In this document: piece by piece, positions 1 to 6,836 of the stretch
Numbering within the stretch: position 1 is the first letter of the stretch
Layout of the letters: the number at the start of each line of letters is the position of its first letter
Assembly: GCA_003250175.1 (NCBI GenBank)
Contig: QKHD01000099.1
Location: 1-11,422, forward strand
Reading direction: 5' to 3'
Origin: Helicobacteraceae bacterium
Lineage (GTDB): Bacteria > Campylobacterota > Campylobacteria > Campylobacterales > SZUA-545
DNA: 11,422 nt
Made by a program: the position numbers and the translations under genes
The notes under the pieces: model-generated
What the model was told of the DNA's origin: nothing
The model's database searches: none
The model's input: the letters and a program-made list of their open reading frames with translations, nothing else

Positions 1-839
1 GGATTTTGGGGGTGATGAGCCCGGATATTATTTCCCAGACCTATCGCAACTATGTCGATCAGCGGGAACTCTCCCAACTGCAAGGTGACAGCAAACGAAC
101 CCTTGCCCAGATTACCGCCTATCTGGACGATGCCCTCAAACCCTCCATAGCCCTTTTCAACGGGGCAACCTATGCCGACGCTTGGGACCGTGCCGGGGTG
201 ATGGATGCCAACACCACCAACTACCTGGTCTGGCTCGATAAGGACACCGCCAGCCAGCGCGGCGTCTGGTCCGATGCCTCTTCTCGGGTCGTTCCGGGTT
301 ACAGCGGGATAGCCGATGTGGAAAACAGCACGGCCAACGCCATTGTCACACCGGCGTGTGATCTGACAACGGTCGATACGATGCAGTCCGATCTCAGCGA
401 TATGGCAGTTTGGAGTGCGGGGGGTGCCTACCGTACGGCGCTCTATTTTGTCTATGCCAATGCGGATGGCACGGTGCAGCAGCGTTTCTGGGCGGCTCCG
501 GGCAGTGCGGTGTTCCGCGTCAGCGGGGTGACGGGGAGTAATACGATCAATCTTCTGGATGCTCCGGATCAGATCAGTGATCAGTATTATCTCAGTTTCG
601 GTGCCTCGGGACTGCATGTGGTCGGCACCACCCTGCAGCTTATCGAAGGGTTCCGCCCCTGGAACGGTCAGAATGTATTCAACGGCAGGGCCCATATCCT
701 GGCTACGGATGTGGAGAGTTTTGAAATCTGGAACGAGTCGGAGGCGGGGCTCTTGCGACTCAAGCTCTGCCTGCGCAACCCCGTCACCAGCATCAACGGC
801 AAGATCGTTTTTTGCCGTGAAGCGGCGGTGCTCAGATGA
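1..839 (+). CDS. Prepilin-type (type II secretion / type IV pilus-like) protein, 5' end cut by window edge
   Basis: The frame is open from the left edge (ATT at 3-5, then TTG at 6) to a TGA at 837-839, and its first residues read I-L-G-V-M-S-P-D. This looks like the end of a prepilin N-terminal helix, so the true start, leader peptide and cleavage site should lie upstream of the window; TTG at 6 is probably not the start. About 278 residues are visible. After the helix comes an amphipathic stretch (SQTYRNYVDQRELSQLQ), then a long globular region typical of a large minor pseudopilin. The last residues (ESFEIWNESEAGLLRLKLCL) resemble the final beta strands of PulG/PilW-like proteins. Such proteins sit in the inner membrane and are assembled into a short pseudopilus. 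It overlaps the next pseudopilin-like gene by 4 bases, so translation is probably coupled. The family call is fairly safe; the exact subunit is not known. Confidence 0.7.
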   Translation, partial: ILGVMSPDIISQTYRNYVDQRELSQLQGDSKRTLAQITAYLDDALKPSIALFNGATYADAWDRAGVMDANTTNYLVWLDKDTASQRGVWSDASSRVVPGYSGIADVENSTANAIVTPACDLTTVDTMQSDLSDMAVWSAGGAYRTALYFVYANADGTVQQRFWAAPGSAVFRVSGVTGSNTINLLDAPDQISDQYYLSFGASGLHVVGTTLQLIEGFRPWNGQNVFNGRAHILATDVESFEIWNESEAGLLRLKLCLRNPVTSINGKIVFCREAAVLR

Positions 840-1222
840 TGCGGCGGGGATTTGGGATTGTCTATGCCCTGGTAATTTTGGTGCTGATCGCCACCATTGC
901 CATCTACTCCTTGGAGCTGAGCGGTAGCAATGCAAAAAGCACCTCGGACGAGCACGTCCGGATGCAGCTTCAGCTTTATATGAACTCTTCGGTAGAATAC
1001 GCTCTTTTATGGATGAGCGCCGATCCGGCGCGCTCCCAAAATCCTAGTGATATGAACCTGAGCTACGACACCCTTTACCGCTTCAGCCTGCACATCGAGC
1101 CGGTGACGGCGTATCTGCCGGCCGAGAGTAACGGAACGGTCATGCTGGATGTGCTGGGGCTGTTTGATGACGGCGTTCATGAGCCGCTCCAGGTGGCCAA
1201 ACGCCTGGCGGTCAAACCCTAA
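836..1222 (+). CDS. Small pseudopilin-like membrane protein
   Basis: 128 residues from ATG at 836, overlapping the stop of the previous gene in an ATGA arrangement; ATG at 839 is an equally possible start. The N-terminus is M-M-R-R-G-F-G-I-V-Y followed by a hydrophobic helix to about residue 26. This fits a class III leader with cleavage after Gly5 and Phe as mature residue 1. Mature position 5 is Tyr rather than the usual Glu, a feature also known from capping pseudopilins such as GspK. The rest (residues 30-128) is a short soluble domain with no motif I recognise. The role is probably a minor subunit in the same pseudopilus or pilus as the upstream gene. The Shine-Dalgarno is weak, in keeping with translational coupling. 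There is no evidence of the assembly ATPase or secretin in the window. Confidence 0.62.
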   Translation: MMRRGFGIVYALVILVLIATIAIYSLELSGSNAKSTSDEHVRMQLQLYMNSSVEYALLWMSADPARSQNPSDMNLSYDTLYRFSLHIEPVTAYLPAESNGTVMLDVLGLFDDGVHEPLQVAKRLAVKP

Positions 1223-1228
1223 ATTTAC

Positions 1229-1236
1229 GAGAGAGG
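1229..1236 (+). promoter_or_regulatory. Ribosome binding site deciding the TTG start of the ABC exporter
   Basis: A purine-rich GAGAGG run ends 7 bases before TTG at 1244. No ATG or GTG nearby has a better-placed Shine-Dalgarno, so the TTG start is preferred. Confidence 0.55.
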
Positions 1237-1243
1237 ATCGATT

Positions 1244-2953
1244 TTGAAAGAAGTATTGCGACGTTTCTGGCCCTATATGCGGGATTACAAACTCTATTTT
1301 TTCTTTGCATTGGTCGGCGTCGTGATGGTCGCCGCCGGAACCGCCGGCATTACCTACATGATCAAGCCGATCATGGACGAAATTTTTGTCAATAAAGACG
1401 AAACCCTCTTCTATGTGCTTCCGGCGCTTCTGGTGGGCATCTACACCCTCAAAGGCTTCGGCCGGTTCGTCCAGGCCTATTTTACGGTCTACATCGGGCA
1501 GAGTATCATCCGCAGAGTTCGCGGCGAGCTTCTGGGCACGCTGCTGAAGATGGATATGGCCTTTTTTAACCGCACCCAAAAAGGGGTGCTCATGAGCCGT
1601 ATTACCAACGATACGTCACGGATTCAAAGCGTGGTCTCCGATGCGATTCCCCTGATCTTGCGGGAGAGCCTGACCATCGTGGCGCTACTAGGCGTGGTCA
1701 TCTACCACAGCCCCAAACTGGCCTTTTTTGCCCTGGTGGTCATGCCCATGGCGGCCTATCCTCTCTCCATTCTGATTAAAAAGATGAAGCGCATCTCCCG
1801 CTCCTCCCAGGAGAAGATCGCCGACATCACGGCGCGGCTGACGGAGATTTTTAACAACGTCGAGATGGTCAAGGCCAATACGACGGAGCGGTTTGAGTGC
1901 GAGCGCTTTGAAAAGGATAATGAGAAGTTTTTCCGCCTCGCCATGAAGGCGACCAAAACCAACGAACTGGTCAACCCCCTGATGGAGATTTTAGGTGCCA
2001 TCGGCGGGGCGGTGGTGGTCATCGTGGGCGGTCACGAGGTCCTTAACGGCACCATGACCGTGGGAACCTTTTTCTCTTTTATTGCTGCCTTGTTTATGCT
2101 CTTTACCCCGATCAAGATGATTACGTCGTATTACAACCGGATGCAAGATGCCGTCGTGGCAGCGGAGCGTGTCTTTGAGTTTTTGGACCTGCGTCCGGAG
2201 ATCAAGCCCCAGGGGAAACTTCCGGTTGAGCGCATCGATACGGTCCGCTTTGAAAACGTGATACTCAATTACGAAGAGAAAACCGCCCTCAAAGGCATCG
2301 ATCTCGAGGCCAATCTGGGCGAAACCGTGGCCTTGGTGGGGGACAGCGGCGGCGGAAAAACCTCGCTGGTCAACCTGCTGGTGCGTTTTTATGACGTGAG
2401 CGGCGGGCAGCTGCTCATTAACGGAACGGATATCCGGGAGTACAATTTGGAGTCCCTGCGTCAGAACATCGCCTTTGTCACCCAGCGCGTCTTTATCTTC
2501 AACGATACCATTGCCGCCAACGTGGCCTACGGTCTGGAGATTAATGAGGAACAGGTGGTTCATGCCCTTAAAGAGGCCAATGCGTGGGAGTTCGTATCGG
2601 AACTTCCGGAGGGAATTCATACGGTTCTGGACGAAGCGGGGGTCAACCTCTCCGGAGGGCAGCGCCAGCGCATCTCCATCGCCCGGGCGATCTATAAAAA
2701 CCCCAAACTGCTCATTCTCGACGAAGCCACCAGCGCACTGGATAACAAGAGCGAAGCCCTGATCCAGGAGGCCTTCGAACGGCTCCGCCACGGGCGGATC
2801 ACCTTTGTCATCGCCCACCGCCTGAGCACCGTCAAAGATGCGGAAAAGATCGCCGTCCTGCGCCACGGTAAGGTGGTCTGCATGGATCGGGAAGAGGTGT
2901 TAAGCCGGGAGTGTCCGGAGTATCAGCGTCTGAAGGCCAATAACCAGTTTTAA
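1244..2953 (+). CDS. msbA: MsbA-type ABC exporter (fused permease and ATPase)
   Basis: 569 residues from a TTG start, close to the usual MsbA length of about 580. Residues 1-310 form the six-helix exporter domain, with clear membrane segments near 18-38, 55-75, 133-175 and 245-290. The ATPase domain follows: Walker A G366-D-S-G-G-G-K-T-S, Q-loop Gln414, signature L469-S-G-G-Q, Walker B LLILDE at 489-494 with catalytic Glu494, and the switch His525 (AHRLST). All catalytic residues are present. MsbA flips lipid A-core or lipids from the inner to the outer leaflet of the inner membrane; related exporters of this size carry drugs or peptides. Sequence alone does not separate these, but an LptF/G-like permease 1.3 kb downstream supports a lipid A role. 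It lies 21 bases after the pseudopilin gene and may be co-transcribed with it. Confidence 0.82.
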   Translation: MKEVLRRFWPYMRDYKLYFFFALVGVVMVAAGTAGITYMIKPIMDEIFVNKDETLFYVLPALLVGIYTLKGFGRFVQAYFTVYIGQSIIRRVRGELLGTLLKMDMAFFNRTQKGVLMSRITNDTSRIQSVVSDAIPLILRESLTIVALLGVVIYHSPKLAFFALVVMPMAAYPLSILIKKMKRISRSSQEKIADITARLTEIFNNVEMVKANTTERFECERFEKDNEKFFRLAMKATKTNELVNPLMEILGAIGGAVVVIVGGHEVLNGTMTVGTFFSFIAALFMLFTPIKMITSYYNRMQDAVVAAERVFEFLDLRPEIKPQGKLPVERIDTVRFENVILNYEEKTALKGIDLEANLGETVALVGDSGGGKTSLVNLLVRFYDVSGGQLLINGTDIREYNLESLRQNIAFVTQRVFIFNDTIAANVAYGLEINEEQVVHALKEANAWEFVSELPEGIHTVLDEAGVNLSGGQRQRISIARAIYKNPKLLILDEATSALDNKSEALIQEAFERLRHGRITFVIAHRLSTVKDAEKIAVLRHGKVVCMDREEVLSRECPEYQRLKANNQF

Positions 2954-2974
2954 CCGGAGTGTTGTATAATCCGG
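2954..2974 (+). promoter_or_regulatory. Candidate promoter with perfect -10 box inside an inverted repeat
   Basis: TATAAT at 2965-2970 lies in the 40-base gap before the methyltransferase gene, 23 bases upstream of its ATG. It is flanked by CCGGA (2954-2958) and TCCGG (2970-2974), a 5-base inverted repeat with an 11-base spacer. No good -35 box is visible, which is common in Campylobacterota. The repeat could be an operator or could be chance. Confidence 0.4.
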
Positions 2975-2993
2975 CCAAAACAAAAGGCAAAAA

Positions 2994-3560
2994 ATGATCA
3001 ACTTCATTAAGATTCGGGTGCCCGTTACCCTCACGGTAACTCTGGCGTTGATCTATGTAGACTTCTTCTACCGAAAAATCACCATCACCCCCCTTGATTC
3101 CACATGCGGACTGGTCGGAATCGCCCTGATTATTCTGGGTCTGTTTATCCGGAGCTGGAGTGCTGGGATGCTGATGAAAAACAACCGTCTCTCCACCAAA
3201 GGCCCTTACGCCCTGTGCCGTAACCCCCTCTATCTGGGTTCCATGCTGTTGACCATCGGATTTTTGATCGTGATCGGTGACTGGCTGACCTTTATCGTAC
3301 TTGCGATTCTTTCCCTGGTGCTCTATATTCCCGTTATTAAACGCGAAGAGTCCGATATCCGGAGAATTTTCAAGGACGATCCGGAGTTTGACCGTTTCTT
3401 CTCCGAAACGCCCCGCCTGATCCCCTATAAACTGGGCCGTTTTAAAGAGGCGTTTGAGGGCGAGTGGCAGGTTAGCGTCTGGTGGACACGCAATAAAGAG
3501 TACCAGGCTATTCTTACTTCTGCTGTGATTTTGGTTCTTCTTTATCTCTACGCAGCCTAA
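2994..3560 (+). CDS. Membrane methyltransferase of the isoprenylcysteine / phospholipid methyltransferase (ICMT/PEMT) type
   Basis: 188 residues from ATG at 2994, with AAAAGG at 2982-2987 as ribosome binding site. Hydrophobic helices lie near residues 9-26, 38-56, 80-113 and 172-187. The family hallmark is G70-P-Y-A-x-C-R76-N-P-L-Y80, followed after the last core helix by R117-E-E and then the F-K-D-D-P-E-F-D-R-F stretch. These correspond to the S-adenosylmethionine-binding RHP/RNP-type and EE motifs of ICMT-like enzymes. The expected reaction is S-adenosylmethionine-dependent methylation of a lipid or lipid-linked group in the inner membrane. Bacterial members mostly have unknown substrates and protein prenylation is not expected here. 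An added C-terminal hydrophobic segment follows a charged linker. The gene appears to have its own promoter and terminator, so it may be an independent unit. Fold family likely; substrate unknown. Confidence 0.72.
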   Translation: MINFIKIRVPVTLTVTLALIYVDFFYRKITITPLDSTCGLVGIALIILGLFIRSWSAGMLMKNNRLSTKGPYALCRNPLYLGSMLLTIGFLIVIGDWLTFIVLAILSLVLYIPVIKREESDIRRIFKDDPEFDRFFSETPRLIPYKLGRFKEAFEGEWQVSVWWTRNKEYQAILTSAVILVLLYLYAA

Positions 3561-3575
3561 TTATCCATTCATTTA

Positions 3576-3600
3576 GGGCGGTTTGTACCGCCCGATTTTC
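3576..3600 (+). terminator. Intrinsic terminator after the ICMT-like gene
   Basis: GGGCGGT (3576-3582) and ACCGCCC (3587-3593) form a perfect 7-bp GC-rich stem with the 4-base loop TTGT. GATTTTCTT follows directly, giving a short U-rich tail. It lies 15 bases after the stop codon. This is the clearest intrinsic terminator in the window. Confidence 0.82.
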
Positions 3601-3612
3601 TTAAATATTTTC

Positions 3613-3618
3613 GAGGAG
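3613..3618 (+). promoter_or_regulatory. Ribosome binding site deciding the GTG start at 3624
   Basis: GAGGAG at 3613-3618 ends 5 bases before GTG at 3624. An upstream in-frame GTG at 3618 overlaps the Shine-Dalgarno itself, so 3624 is the better start. Confidence 0.6.
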
Positions 3619-3623
3619 TGCGC

Positions 3624-4220
3624 GTGCGCAAAACAGGTATTGTTTTTGTCGATTTTGACAGTGTTGTCCTATCCAAAAAAACCCCGGTACGGTTTCTTTC
3701 CTATGCGGTCGGAAAGCGAAAAATGTGGTTTGTCCGGATGCTTTTTCGGCCCTTGATGTGGCTGCAGACACTGCATATTGTTAAATTCAAAAGCCTGCAC
3801 GAACGGGCCTTTCACTACCTCTTTGCCAACAAGCCCCAGGCTCTTTTAGAGGAAAAAGCCCAGCGCTACTCCCTGGAAGTCTTGCCCAAAATCATCGACC
3901 GCCAGACCCATCAGAAAATCCGCTGGCACCTGGAGCGGCACCATGAAGTGGTGATGATCTCCAGTGGGCTGAGTCTCTGGCTGACGCCGTGGGCCAGAAA
4001 CAAAGGGGTCGCCGTGGTTGCCACCGAGGTCGAAGCCAAAGAGGGGGTTCTGAGCGGAAATTTTGACCCCTGCGAGTGCCGTGGGAGCGAGCGGATCCGG
4101 AGAATCCACCAGGCCTATGATCTGGATGATTTTGATTCGGTCTTTATCTACACCAGACACACCGACGACCGGGAGCTTCTGGCCCTCTCCCACGACAAGC
4201 CGCCCGTCGACTTTTATTAA
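3624..4220 (+). CDS. HAD-superfamily (subfamily IB, SerB-like) protein with degraded catalytic motifs
   Basis: 198 residues from GTG at 3624 (a GTG at 3618 would add two). Motif I is intact: V9-D10-F-D12-S-V14 fits DxDx[TV], giving the nucleophile and the acid/base. A helical cap-like region (residues 20-95) follows. Motif II is represented by the Ser pair in M-I-S113-S114-G. The region of motif III (C150-E-C-R-G-S-E-R-I) has no Lys where subfamily IB has GK. In motif IV, Y176-T-R178-H-T-D-D182 aligns with Y-x-D-S-x-x-D, so the first metal-binding Asp is replaced by Arg178 while the second is kept. The C-terminus ends abruptly after PPVDFY. Relatives dephosphorylate phosphoserine, glycerol phosphates or similar compounds. 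This protein may have altered chemistry or be inactive. It ends 3 bases before the LptF/G-like gene, so the two share a transcript and perhaps an envelope role (inference). Confidence 0.7.
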   Translation: MRKTGIVFVDFDSVVLSKKTPVRFLSYAVGKRKMWFVRMLFRPLMWLQTLHIVKFKSLHERAFHYLFANKPQALLEEKAQRYSLEVLPKIIDRQTHQKIRWHLERHHEVVMISSGLSLWLTPWARNKGVAVVATEVEAKEGVLSGNFDPCECRGSERIRRIHQAYDLDDFDSVFIYTRHTDDRELLALSHDKPPVDFY

Positions 4221-4223
4221 CCC

Positions 4224-5237
4224 ATGCAGCTTTTTGACCGCTATCTGATTCGAAGTTTCGGGCAATCGTTTTTTCCCATATTTCCCGCACTTTTTCTTAT
4301 TATTTCCATTACTTTTTTTATTCAGATCGCGGTCCAGACCTCCCACCTGAAGGTCAGCTTTTTCGAGATCATGCAGCTGTACATGTGCTATGTTCCGGAG
4401 CTGTTGATGTATACGCTGCCCATCTCCTTTTTTGCCGCTGCCATCATTGCCCTCTCCAAGCTCTCCTTTGACCTGGAACTCATCGTCTTTTTTGCCTTGC
4501 AGGGAAATATCTGGCGGATCATCCGCCCGCTGGCCATTATCGCAACAATCATGATGGCGATTTTGCTTATTGTGGGGCTCTGGCTTAAGCCCAAGGCCAA
4601 GCTGGTTTCCAAGGAGATTATCTACGAAAAGCGGGATACCTCGCAGCTAAACCTGCGTCCCAGTGAATATGGCCAGAAGTTTGGCAACTGGATGCTGCAC
4701 GTGGAGAAAAAGGTAGGCGACCGTGCCTACGAGCAGCTGGTTTTATTCTCCAAACAGGACACCAAGGACTTTTTTATCCGGGCAGAAAAGGGCGCCATTT
4801 TGCAGACCAAGGGTTATTTTAACCTGCTCTTGGAAGATGGGGAGACCTACACTATCGATGAAGACGGGATCAAGCAGGTTCGTTTTGAGGAGATGAAGGT
4901 AAATGAAAAATCGAGCCTCAAGCAGCTGAGTTATTATGACATCATCGGATACTGGATTGAACGTCTAAAGGAGAATCCCCGGGATTTCAGCTCGGCCATC
5001 CTGACCGGTATTTTCCCCTTTATCTCATTGGTATTGATTGTTTCCATCGGGGTGCTCAACCCTCGATTTCAGAAGAACCGTTCCTCGGTTTATATTATTG
5101 TTCTTGCCTCGTTCTATTTCGGCCTGACCTACGGTTTCGGCGAAAAACACCCCTTCCTCTCTCTCCTGATCGTTCCCCTCATCTGGGCTGCCATCAGCCT
5201 CTACTTTTATAAGCGGAGAATCGCTGGCCAATACTGA
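4224..5237 (+). CDS. lptF: LptF/LptG-family lipopolysaccharide export permease (YjgP/YjgQ)
   Basis: 337 residues from ATG at 4224, slightly shorter than the roughly 360 of E. coli LptF and LptG. The N-terminus M-Q-L-F-D-R-Y-L-I-R-S-F is typical of the family. Membrane helices lie near residues 12-37, 53-79 and 97-121. A soluble periplasmic beta-rich domain follows at about 125-245 (with GNWMLHVEKKVGDRAYEQLV and GETYTIDEDGI segments). Three more helices lie near 256-280, 288-306 and 311-330. Six helices around a periplasmic jellyroll domain is the LptF/LptG plan. LptF and LptG with the LptB ATPase pull lipopolysaccharide out of the inner membrane toward the LptC-A-D bridge. Assignment to LptF rather than LptG cannot be settled from sequence alone, so the symbol is tentative; the partner is not in the window. 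The MsbA-like exporter upstream agrees with a lipopolysaccharide role. Confidence 0.8.
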   Translation: MQLFDRYLIRSFGQSFFPIFPALFLIISITFFIQIAVQTSHLKVSFFEIMQLYMCYVPELLMYTLPISFFAAAIIALSKLSFDLELIVFFALQGNIWRIIRPLAIIATIMMAILLIVGLWLKPKAKLVSKEIIYEKRDTSQLNLRPSEYGQKFGNWMLHVEKKVGDRAYEQLVLFSKQDTKDFFIRAEKGAILQTKGYFNLLLEDGETYTIDEDGIKQVRFEEMKVNEKSSLKQLSYYDIIGYWIERLKENPRDFSSAILTGIFPFISLVLIVSIGVLNPRFQKNRSSVYIIVLASFYFGLTYGFGEKHPFLSLLIVPLIWAAISLYFYKRRIAGQY

Positions 5238-5254
5238 GTTGGTTCCATGTAAAT

Positions 5255-5271
5255 CGGAGCTAATTTCTCCG
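5255..5271 (+). terminator. Weak stem-loop after the LptF/G gene
   Basis: CGGAG (5255-5259) pairs with CTCCG (5267-5271) across a 7-base loop, followed by a loose T-rich stretch. Only 5 bp and no solid U tract, so it is a weak terminator at best. It lies just upstream of the ccoN promoter. Confidence 0.3.
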
Positions 5272-5289
5272 GTATAGTTTTAAGTTAAA

Positions 5290-5295
5290 TATAAT
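5290..5295 (+). promoter_or_regulatory. Candidate -10 box of the cbb3 operon promoter
   Basis: TATAAT at 5290-5295 sits in an AT-rich stretch preceded by T-rich segments, with no recognisable -35, as is usual for sigma-70 promoters in Campylobacterota. It would give a transcript start near 5302 and a leader of about 50 bases before ccoN. A second, weaker -10-like TAGAAT lies at 5302-5307. I see no convincing FNR-type TTGAT-N4-ATCAA site in this gap. Confidence 0.5.
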
Positions 5296-5316
5296 GCTCT
5301 TTAGAATAATCTTACG

Positions 5317-5353
5317 ACACTGCGAAGATTTATCTTAGCGAAAGGAGCAGTGT
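5317..5353 (+). promoter_or_regulatory. Leader hairpin enclosing the ccoN ribosome binding site
   Basis: ACACTGC at 5317-5323 and GCAGTGT at 5347-5353 are perfect reverse complements. The second arm ends at the base immediately before the ccoN ATG. Between the arms lies a second possible small hairpin (AAGAT 5325-5329 with ATCTT 5332-5336) and the Shine-Dalgarno AAAGGAG (5341-5347), whose last base is in the stem. If it forms, the structure would hinder ribosome access. Confidence 0.45.
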
Positions 5354-6823
5354 ATGCAGCAGTCTACGGCAGTCAGTTATGACTACACAGTGGCTAGATG
5401 GTTCACTTATACAACAATTGCATTCGGTATTATCGGTATGTTGGTAGGTGTAATCATCGCTTTACAGTTGGCTTTTCCAGCCTTGAATGGTATCGCGGGT
5501 GAGTATTCATCCTTCGGACGTTTACGACCTCTCCACACCAATGGTATTATCTACGGATTTACCCTTAGTGGTATTTGGGCAAGTTGGTACTATATTTCTC
5601 AACGGGTTCTGAAAGTATCCCTTAACGAGTATCCCTTCTTGAAGTTGATCTCTAAACTTCACTTTGCGGTTTACTTCGTTATCATGCTTCTTGCGGTTGT
5701 TACACTTTGGATGGGTATTTCCACATCTAAAGAATACATCCAGCTCGAATGGCCTATCGACATTCTTGTTGTAGTAGCATGGGTTCTCTGGGGTATCAGT
5801 ATTTTTGGTGCTATCGGTGTGCGACGTGAAAAAACGATCTATATCTCCCTTTGGTACTTCATTGCAACATTCCTTGCAATTGCGATGCTTTATATCTTCA
5901 ACAACCTGGCTGTTCCAACAGCGTTTGTTAGCGAAGGTGTAGGTGCGTGGTATCACTCTGTTTCTCTGTATGCAGGTACCAATGATGCGCTTGTACAGTG
6001 GTGGTTCGGACACAACGCGGTTGCGTTCATCTTTACCTCCGGTATTATTGCTCTGATTTATTACTTCCTGCCTAAAGAGTCCGGTCAGCCTGTATTCTCT
6101 TACAAACTGTCCCTTTACTCTTTCTGGTCACTGATGTTCGTCTACCTTTGGGCCGGCGGTCACCACCTGATCTACTCTACAGTTCCAGACTGGATGCAGA
6201 CCTTCGGTTCTGTTTTCTCTGTTGTTCTGATTCTTCCTTCCTGGGGTACTGCGATCAACATGCTTCTGACCATGAAAGGTCAATGGCAGCAAATCGCTGA
6301 GAATCCAATCATCAAACTGATGATCCTGGCTTCTACATTCTATATGTTCTCCACACTGGAAGGCCCAATTCAGGCTATTAAATCTGTAAACGCTCTGGCT
6401 CACTTTACTGACTGGATCGTTGGTCACGTACACGACGGTGTTCTTGGTTGGGTTGCATTCATGATTATGGCTGCGCTTTACCACATGGCTCCACGTCTGT
6501 TCAAACGTGAAATCTACTCCAAAAAACTGGTTGACATCCAATTCTGGATTCAGACAGTTGGTATCGTTCTGTACTTCACAAGTATGTGGATCGCTGGTAT
6601 TACCCAGGGTCTTATGTGGCGTGCAACGGATCAGTTTGGTAACCTTGCATACTCATTTATCGATACGGTAAATGCACTGCACCCTTACTATGCTATCCGT
6701 GGACTTGGTGGTCTTCTGTACCTTATCGGTTTCTTCATCTTTAGCTACAACATGTATAAAACCATGACTGTCGGCAAAGAACTTACTGAAGAACCCGCTA
6801 ATAAAACACCGATGTCAGCGTAA
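5354..6823 (+). CDS. ccoN: cbb3-type cytochrome c oxidase subunit I
   Basis: 489 residues from ATG at 5354, with Shine-Dalgarno AAAGGAG at 5341-5347. This is the catalytic membrane subunit that reduces oxygen to water at a haem b3-CuB centre and pumps protons. All ligands expected for a cbb3 oxidase are present. His61 (RPLHTN) and His360 fit the low-spin haem b. His358 in V-G-H-V-H-D-G fits haem b3. His220 (WWFGHNAV), His270 and His271 (AGGHHL) fit CuB. Tyr264, six residues before His270, is the expected cross-linked active-site tyrosine. Glu336 in STLEGP matches the conserved cbb3 glutamate. About twelve hydrophobic helices fill the chain. It heads the operon ccoN-O-Q-P. Its codons (mostly GGT, GTT, CGT) differ strongly from the GGC- and GTC-rich genes upstream, which suggests very high expression. 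Confidence 0.97.
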   Translation: MQQSTAVSYDYTVARWFTYTTIAFGIIGMLVGVIIALQLAFPALNGIAGEYSSFGRLRPLHTNGIIYGFTLSGIWASWYYISQRVLKVSLNEYPFLKLISKLHFAVYFVIMLLAVVTLWMGISTSKEYIQLEWPIDILVVVAWVLWGISIFGAIGVRREKTIYISLWYFIATFLAIAMLYIFNNLAVPTAFVSEGVGAWYHSVSLYAGTNDALVQWWFGHNAVAFIFTSGIIALIYYFLPKESGQPVFSYKLSLYSFWSLMFVYLWAGGHHLIYSTVPDWMQTFGSVFSVVLILPSWGTAINMLLTMKGQWQQIAENPIIKLMILASTFYMFSTLEGPIQAIKSVNALAHFTDWIVGHVHDGVLGWVAFMIMAALYHMAPRLFKREIYSKKLVDIQFWIQTVGIVLYFTSMWIAGITQGLMWRATDQFGNLAYSFIDTVNALHPYYAIRGLGGLLYLIGFFIFSYNMYKTMTVGKELTEEPANKTPMSA

Positions 6824-6836
6824 AGGAGAAGAGAAA

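Noticed and set aside
559..927. Second + frame spanning the two pseudopilin-like genes
   Set aside because: Arg- and Ser-rich translation with no domain; it overlaps two better supported frames.
1991..2866. Long open frame of 291 codons on the - strand
   Set aside because: It lies wholly inside the MsbA-like gene, whose ATPase motifs are all intact; its product has no recognisable domain. It is a by-product of the GC-ending codons of the real gene.
3618..3623. GTG at 3618 as start of the HAD-like gene
   Set aside because: It overlaps the Shine-Dalgarno GAGGAG; GTG at 3624 has proper spacing.
3846..4346. Open frame of 166 codons on the - strand
   Set aside because: Covers the HAD-like and LptF/G genes in antisense and reads low-complexity Lys/Asn from T-rich membrane codons.
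5238..5353. FNR/ANR-type operator before ccoN
   Set aside because: I looked for TTGAT-N4-ATCAA and found no convincing match in this gap.
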